Assembly (NCBI GenBank): GCA_012036375.1
Contig: JAAUOI010000082.1
Span: 1-10,354, forward strand
Reading direction: 5' to 3'
DNA length: 10,354 bases
Source of the DNA: Allobrachymonas sp.
GTDB lineage: Bacteria; Pseudomonadota; Gammaproteobacteria; Burkholderiales; Burkholderiaceae_C
Part shown: positions 6,799-10,354 of the stretch, piece after piece
How positions within the stretch are numbered: the first letter of the stretch is position 1
Layout of the letters: every line of letters starts with the position of its first letter
The notes under the pieces: model-generated
Seen by the model: only the letters and a program-made list of their open reading frames with translations
Told to the model about the DNA's origin: nothing
The model's database searches: none
Program-made: the position numbers and the translations under genes

Positions 6799-7701
6799 AT
6801 GGCCGCAGTGATGTTTTATGAAAAGCCAGTTTTGTTGAACCGGGAGGCGCACAAGGCGAAGAAGATTTCCCCGAGCAACAGCTATGCGTTTGCGGGCAAG
6901 GCCAATTCGCTGTATTTGGCTGGCGTGGAATTCATTGAGGCTTGCAAGGAATACCCGATTGTGTTCACCCAAGTGGGGCAGGGCAAGATCGTGCCGGTGG
7001 CGATGATGGGCTTGCGCGAGGGTGAGAATCTGTTTGTGGGCGCTGATGGCAAGTGGGCGGCTGGCTATGTGCCAGCGTTCGTGCGCCGCTATCCTTTCGT
7101 GCTTGCTGAGCTGGAAGGCCAGCAAATGGGGGTGTGCATCGATGAAGGCTACGCCGGCCTCAATGAAAAAGACGGTGAGCCGCTGTTTGACAGCAAAGGC
7201 AACAACACGCCTTTCTTGCAAAACGCGCTTGATTTCTTGAACCGCTACCAAGTGGAATACATGCGCACTGATCGCTTTTGCCAGCGCCTGAAAGATCTGG
7301 GCTTGCTGATGGAAATGAATGCCAAGGCAGACCTTTTCGATGGCACGAGCTTCATGGTCAATGGTTTGATGGTGGTCGATGAGCGCAAGCTCTTGCAACT
7401 CACCGATGCACAGGCGCTGGAGTTGTATCGCTCGGGCGAACTGTCTTGGATTTATGCGCACCTCGTCTCGCTCTCAAACCTGAACCGCTTGGTGGACAAG
7501 TTGGCCGATTCAAAGCGCGCCACAGGTACGGTTGCAGCTCCTGTGGCAGCACCTGCACCCGCCGCAGCCGCACCTGCTGCTGCACCCGCAGTTTTAAGCC
7601 AAAAAGCGACTCCAGCCTGCACAAATACTGCGTCGAGTGCTACCAAAACAGTAGCGTCGCCTGCACCTGCTGCCAAAGCTGCCAGTAAAGCCAAAGCATA
7701 A
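6799..7701 (+). CDS. SapC-family protein
   Basis: A 300-residue protein with the SapC-family body at residues ~1-235: an N-terminal FYEKPVLLNREAHK, then YAFAGKANSLYLAGVEFIEA, PIVFTQ, RRYPFVLAE, CIDE and LFDSKGNNTPFL. The ATG at 6799 is chosen over the TTG at 6778 because AAGGAG lies 7 bases before it. The last ~65 residues are a low-complexity Ala/Pro/Thr/Lys tail ending in KAASKAKA, probably disordered and additional to the domain. There is no signal peptide or membrane helix. SapC was named from the Campylobacter surface-layer locus, but its biochemical role is unknown. The methyltransferase gene follows after 39 bases, so the two form an operon. The IS ends only 33 bases upstream, so the native promoter has probably been lost or replaced by one made at the IS junction. 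Confidence 0.87.
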   Translation: MAAVMFYEKPVLLNREAHKAKKISPSNSYAFAGKANSLYLAGVEFIEACKEYPIVFTQVGQGKIVPVAMMGLREGENLFVGADGKWAAGYVPAFVRRYPFVLAELEGQQMGVCIDEGYAGLNEKDGEPLFDSKGNNTPFLQNALDFLNRYQVEYMRTDRFCQRLKDLGLLMEMNAKADLFDGTSFMVNGLMVVDERKLLQLTDAQALELYRSGELSWIYAHLVSLSNLNRLVDKLADSKRATGTVAAPVAAPAPAAAAPAAAPAVLSQKATPACTNTASSATKTVASPAPAAKAASKAKA

Positions 7702-7740
7702 ATTTCGCGTTTTAAAACGACATAGCCTAAGGGAAATCAG

Positions 7741-9393
7741 ATGTCCGCAGTTCCTCCCGTAACGCAAAGCGTTGACGTTCAAACCGGTGCTCAGATTGGT
7801 GCCAATGCTAGCAATCAAGCCATTGCCGATGCCTACGACAGTGTGCCGTATCAATCCAAGCCGTTTGCGCAGAGTGCGCCCGAGCAACTGGCTGTCATGG
7901 CCAAGCTTTTTGGTCTCACGCCGCCGGATTTTCGTAATGCACGAATCTTGGAGCTGGGCTGCTCGGCCGGCGGCAATCTGATTCCTTTGGCGGCGAAATA
8001 TCCGGGCGTGAAAGCCGTGGGCTTGGATATTTCCAAGGTGGAAATTGAGCATGGCCAAGAGGTCATTAAAAAAGCCGGCATTACCAATTGCGAGCTCAAA
8101 GCGCTGGATATTGTGAAAGCGCAAAGCGAAATCACCGGGCAGTTTGACTACATCGTTTGCCACGGTGTGTTCAGCTGGGTGCCCGAGGCAGTGCGCCATG
8201 CGATTTTGGATGTGGTGCGCGATCATCTCTCGCCCACGGGCGTGGCGTATGTGAGCTACAACGTTTATCCTGGCTGGAAAACCCGCGAGGTGATCCGCGA
8301 GATGATGATGTTCCATGCGTCGAGCCGCCCCACGCCGGCTGAAAAATTGCAGCAGGCCAAGGCGATTTTGGAATACACCAAAAACATCAGCGCCGAACAA
8401 AGCACCTATGGCAAGCTGCTGCGCGATGAAGCCGCGCAAGTGGGTCGCGCAGAAGACTATTACCTGTATCACGAATACTTGGAGATTGAAAACAATCCCA
8501 TGTATTTCCGCGATTTCATCAAGCTCGCGGGTGATCGCAAGCTCGCCTATTTGGGCGAAGCAGGACTCTCCGACATGGCACCGCAGCGCTTGGGCAAAGA
8601 CATCAGCGATACCTTGGGCATGCTCTCTGGCGGCAACATTCTTGCCACCGAGCAATACATGGATTTCTTCACGAACCGCACCTTCCGCCAAACGCTGCTG
8701 GTTCACGAGGCGCAAGCCGCCAAAATCAATCGCGGTTTGGGCCCTAAATCTATGCGCGAATTCAGCGTGAGCACCACGCTGTTCCCTGATCCAGACTTCA
8801 AAGTCACCGCTGGCCAATTGCCACTGGCGCAATACAAAGACAATTTTGGCCGCAGCCTAGGCGTGAACGGCGCTTTGTCGCTGGAGCTGATCAAGGTGTT
8901 GGTGGAAGCCAAGCCAGGCTCGATTGCCTTTGGAAAGATTGTCGAAAAGCTCAAAGCTACTGTGCCAGGTTTAGCTGCGAATGCAGAAGAAGCTATCAAC
9001 GATGCGATTGGCATGGAGCTGATGAATCTACTCGTGCAAAACGTGATCAAGCTCGGCATGGACGAAGTGATTGCACCAGCGCTGAGCGCCAAGCCTCGCG
9101 CCTATGCGCTCGCTCGCGCGCAAGCCGAGTTGGGGCAAACGTGGGCCACCAATTTGGTTCACCAGCCCGTGGGCATCTCGCCTGCGCATCGCAGTGTGCT
9201 CGCGCTGCTCGATGGCTCGCGCGATCAGACCGCGCTGCAAGCCGAGCTACTCGCCCAGCTCAAAGACGGCCGCTTGACCGCCAATCGCGGCCAAGAGCGC
9301 ATCACGGCTGAAGCCGAATTGGTGCAACTCTCCGGCCAGTTCTGCACGCAAGCGCTCAATGATTTGCGCCAACTGCTGGTGCTAACCGCCTAA
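7741..9393 (+). CDS. SAM-dependent methyltransferase with regulatory domain (rickettsial PKMT-like)
   Basis: A 550-residue cytosolic protein. Residues ~30-60 contain AYDSVPYQSKPFAQSAPEQL, typical of this family. The class I Rossmann core follows: motif I ELGCSAGGN (71-79), the acidic residue Asp96 in VGLDIS, and FDYIVCHGVFSWVP (135-148). After VSYNVYPGWK comes the long middle region of the predicted methyltransferase regulatory domain and a C-terminal domain (~400-550). The same architecture occurs in Rickettsia PKMT1/PKMT2, which methylate lysines of outer membrane protein OmpB, so a protein-lysine substrate is a reasonable guess, not a demonstration. It starts at the ATG at 7741 with AAGGGA upstream, follows the SapC-family gene in an operon, and ends just before a strong terminator. 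No large surface-protein gene is in view. Confidence 0.87.
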   Translation: MSAVPPVTQSVDVQTGAQIGANASNQAIADAYDSVPYQSKPFAQSAPEQLAVMAKLFGLTPPDFRNARILELGCSAGGNLIPLAAKYPGVKAVGLDISKVEIEHGQEVIKKAGITNCELKALDIVKAQSEITGQFDYIVCHGVFSWVPEAVRHAILDVVRDHLSPTGVAYVSYNVYPGWKTREVIREMMMFHASSRPTPAEKLQQAKAILEYTKNISAEQSTYGKLLRDEAAQVGRAEDYYLYHEYLEIENNPMYFRDFIKLAGDRKLAYLGEAGLSDMAPQRLGKDISDTLGMLSGGNILATEQYMDFFTNRTFRQTLLVHEAQAAKINRGLGPKSMREFSVSTTLFPDPDFKVTAGQLPLAQYKDNFGRSLGVNGALSLELIKVLVEAKPGSIAFGKIVEKLKATVPGLAANAEEAINDAIGMELMNLLVQNVIKLGMDEVIAPALSAKPRAYALARAQAELGQTWATNLVHQPVGISPAHRSVLALLDGSRDQTALQAELLAQLKDGRLTANRGQERITAEAELVQLSGQFCTQALNDLRQLLVLTA

Positions 9394-9409
9394 AGCGCCG
9401 CTGCAAAAG

Positions 9410-9444
9410 AAAAAGCCTGATAGTGCAAACTATCAGGCTTTTTT
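9410..9444 (+). terminator. Two-way intrinsic terminator between the methyltransferase and tRNA-Thr
   Basis: A perfect 15-bp inverted repeat, AAAAAGCCTGATAGT / ACTATCAGGCTTTTT, with loop GCAA. A T6 run follows on the plus strand, and a T5 run on the minus strand (from the A5 of the left arm). It starts 17 bases after the methyltransferase stop and lies 3 bases beyond the tRNA 3' end, so it can stop both converging transcripts. Confidence 0.93.
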
Positions 9445-9446
9445 GT

Positions 9447-9522
9447 TGGTGCCGGAGAGATGAATCGAACACCCGACCTTCTCATTACGAATGAGCTGCT
9501 CTACCGACTGAGCTACACCGGC
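9447..9522 (-). tRNA. tRNA-Thr (anticodon CGU)
   Basis: 76 bases with encoded CCA. It folds as a cloverleaf: acceptor GCCGGTG/CTCCGGC, D stem GCTC/GAGC, anticodon stem and loop with TTCGTAA (anticodon CGT in DNA, reading ACG), variable AGGTC, and T arm GGGTG-TTCGATT-CATCT. The acceptor stem has one U:U mismatch at 6:67. The G27:A43 non-pair also occurs in the E. coli tRNA-Thr(CGU). Confidence 0.96.
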
Positions 9523-9532
9523 GAAGCCTATG

Positions 9533-9538
9533 ATTATA
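9533..9538 (-). promoter_or_regulatory. Perfect -10 box of the tRNA-Thr promoter
   Basis: TATAAT on the minus strand, 10 bases upstream of the mature tRNA 5' end, preceded by GC-rich bases; initiation would fall near 9526. No clear -35 hexamer is seen at 16-18 bases. The tRNA therefore appears to be transcribed on its own rather than from the methyltransferase gene upstream. Confidence 0.65.
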
Positions 9539-9574
9539 GCGCGGAGCTTTGCGAAAATTCGCTGGTTTTTGTGT

Positions 9575-10276
9575 TTAGAAATACGCCAAATGCAAACCGG
9601 CATTCAGCGAGCGAGCGCTGCTGGCGCCCGAAATTTTGAGCGCGTGCGTCAATGCAGCGGCGGAAAAGAGGGTTGTGTGGCCGTTGCGGGGCGCACAGTA
9701 CCACCAATTGCAGCGCTGAGCATTGATGTCTTCGGGATGGAGCAGGGTGCTGATGATTGCAACGCCGCCCGGTTTGAGTTGATATCTGATCTGAGCCAGC
9801 GTGGCCAGTGGCTCGGTGCTGTGTTCGAGTACCTCAAACGCGCACACCACGTCATAACTGTGTGCGGGCAGATGGGTCAGATCTAGCGCAGAGGCCATGC
9901 CATAAGGGTCATATGAGATGGCCTCAATGCCGTGAGCTGTCAACTGCTGGGCGAGCAAACCGCTACCCGCGCCAAAGTCTAGTAAGTGCAATGGTGGTCG
10001 TGCTGCGAGGGACAAGCTGGGCAGTAGATTCAGCAGCATCTGAGCGTTGGCCAGCGGTCGGTCGCGCACGTAGTCTGGATCGACCTGTGCGTAGCCTTCG
10101 TTGTAGATGTAGCTGGCAAACTCTTTGCTGCCCCAATGATCGAGTTGATTCGTGAAGATCAGGCCGCAGCTTGAGCACTGAACATAAGTGATCTCCTGCC
10201 CGAGCGGAGCGCGAGGCTCTGCTCCGGGTCCTGAAAAATCGCTGGCCCGATGGCCGGCTTGTCGCCATGATCCGGC
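9575..10276 (-). CDS. Class I SAM-dependent methyltransferase with N-terminal Cys pair; 5' end unresolved
   Basis: The methyltransferase core is clear: LLDFGAGSGLLAQQL (SAM motif I), the acidic residue of ISYDPYG, YDVVCAFEVLEHS, and LKPGGVAIIST. The stop is TAA at 9577-9575. The coordinates cover the whole open frame, because the start is uncertain. The frame clearly extends upstream of the GTG at 10069, reading QEITYVQCSSCGLIFTNQ and YIYNEGYAQVDPDYVRDRP, an N-terminal zinc-ribbon-like Cys pair (codons at 10175-10177 and 10166-10168) common in this group. No ATG, GTG or TTG occurs between there and the in-frame stop at 10277-10279. The adjacent frame further upstream reads IFQDPEQSLALRSG, which would join QEITYV if the C3 run at 10199-10201 had one more base, so another single-base error or mutation is likely. 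The substrate is unknown. Confidence 0.75.
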   Translation of the reverse strand, partial: AGSWRQAGHRASDFSGPGAEPRAPLGQEITYVQCSSCGLIFTNQLDHWGSKEFASYIYNEGYAQVDPDYVRDRPLANAQMLLNLLPSLSLAARPPLHLLDFGAGSGLLAQQLTAHGIEAISYDPYGMASALDLTHLPAHSYDVVCAFEVLEHSTEPLATLAQIRYQLKPGGVAIISTLLHPEDINAQRCNWWYCAPRNGHTTLFSAAALTHALKISGASSARSLNAGLHLAYF

Positions 10277-10278
10277 TC

Positions 10279-10354
10279 ATGGTTGATATTTCACTGACGC
10301 CGGACGAGGCCCGCGTGGTGGGCGCGCTCATCGAAAAGCAGATGACGACGCCGG
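10279..10354 (+). CDS. yceH: YceH-family (DUF480) protein, 3' partial
   Basis: The frame reads MVDISLTPDEARVVGALIEK and continues QMTTP to the window end. The segment LTPxEARVxGALIEK is the characteristic N-terminus of the YceH/UPF0502 family of paired winged-helix proteins of unknown function. An upstream in-frame ATG at 10267 adds four residues; 10279 is preferred because it places the conserved Leu-Thr-Pro near the N-terminus as in relatives. No good ribosome-binding site precedes either. It is divergent from, and nearly abuts, the methyltransferase gene, leaving little room for promoters. Confidence 0.78.
   Translation, partial: MVDISLTPDEARVVGALIEKQMTTP

Noticed and set aside
6742..7461. 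Minus-strand open frame opposite the SapC-family gene, reaching the IS end
   Set aside because: I looked here for the missing kinase N-terminus, but there is no kinase-like, sensory or transmembrane sequence; it is the antisense of sapC.
7594..8832. Long (412-codon) minus-strand open frame inside the PKMT-like methyltransferase gene
   Set aside because: It is antisense to a clear conserved domain, and its composition (Arg/His/Ala-rich, many Phe and Gln) is that of a shadow frame.
1..10354. CRISPR array, prophage, toxin-antitoxin or defence system
   Set aside because: No regularly spaced repeats, integrase, phage structural genes or small toxin-antitoxin pair can be seen; the tRNA gene has no integrase or duplicated 3' end nearby.

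Overview
The window looks like a piece of a betaproteobacterial chromosome, most likely Burkholderiales (Comamonadaceae-like). The inference rests on roughly balanced-to-high GC, the NarK/NasA transporter next to a PP2C-kinase fusion, the YceH and SapC/methyltransferase types, and a tRNA-Thr(CGU) of the usual proteobacterial form. No taxonomic search was possible.

Left third (1-3505): a nitrate-related block. A rightward PP2C phosphatase/Ser-Thr kinase fusion with a C-terminal membrane anchor (its first codons lie before the window) converges on a leftward unit made of a NarK/NasA-family nitrate transporter gene and a small Ala/Pro-rich protein of unknown function. The transporter frame is broken by two single-base deletions in short homopolymers. 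Its upstream region carries a good sigma-54 -24/-12 element and several GCAC/GTGC NtrC-type half-sites, one a perfect GCAC-N7-GTGC dyad. This points to nitrogen-controlled nitrate assimilation.

Middle (3499-6765): a leftward chemotaxis-like signalling module. It holds a CheA-like HPt + HATPase kinase, a CheY-like single receiver (ATGA overlap with the kinase gene) and a CheX-type phosphatase. The kinase gene is cut at its 5' end by a 1365-bp ISL3-family insertion sequence with unusually long (78 bp, 2 mismatches) inverted repeats. The IS has no target duplication, and the missing kinase N-terminus is not found on its other side, so a deletion or rearrangement at the IS is likely. The transposase is itself frameshifted just before its catalytic Glu.

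Right third (6799-10354): an operon of a SapC-family protein and a class I methyltransferase with the predicted regulatory domain seen in rickettsial outer-membrane-protein lysine methyltransferases. It ends at a strong two-way terminator shared with a convergent tRNA-Thr gene that has its own TATAAT box. Then come a leftward methyltransferase with an N-terminal Cys pair (5' end unresolved, probably another indel) and the first codons of a rightward yceH-like gene running off the window.

At least five, probably six, one-base frame breaks occur in 10 kb, mostly at short homopolymers and with protein similarity preserved in the shifted frames. Base-level sequencing or assembly error is therefore a serious alternative to true gene decay throughout the window.
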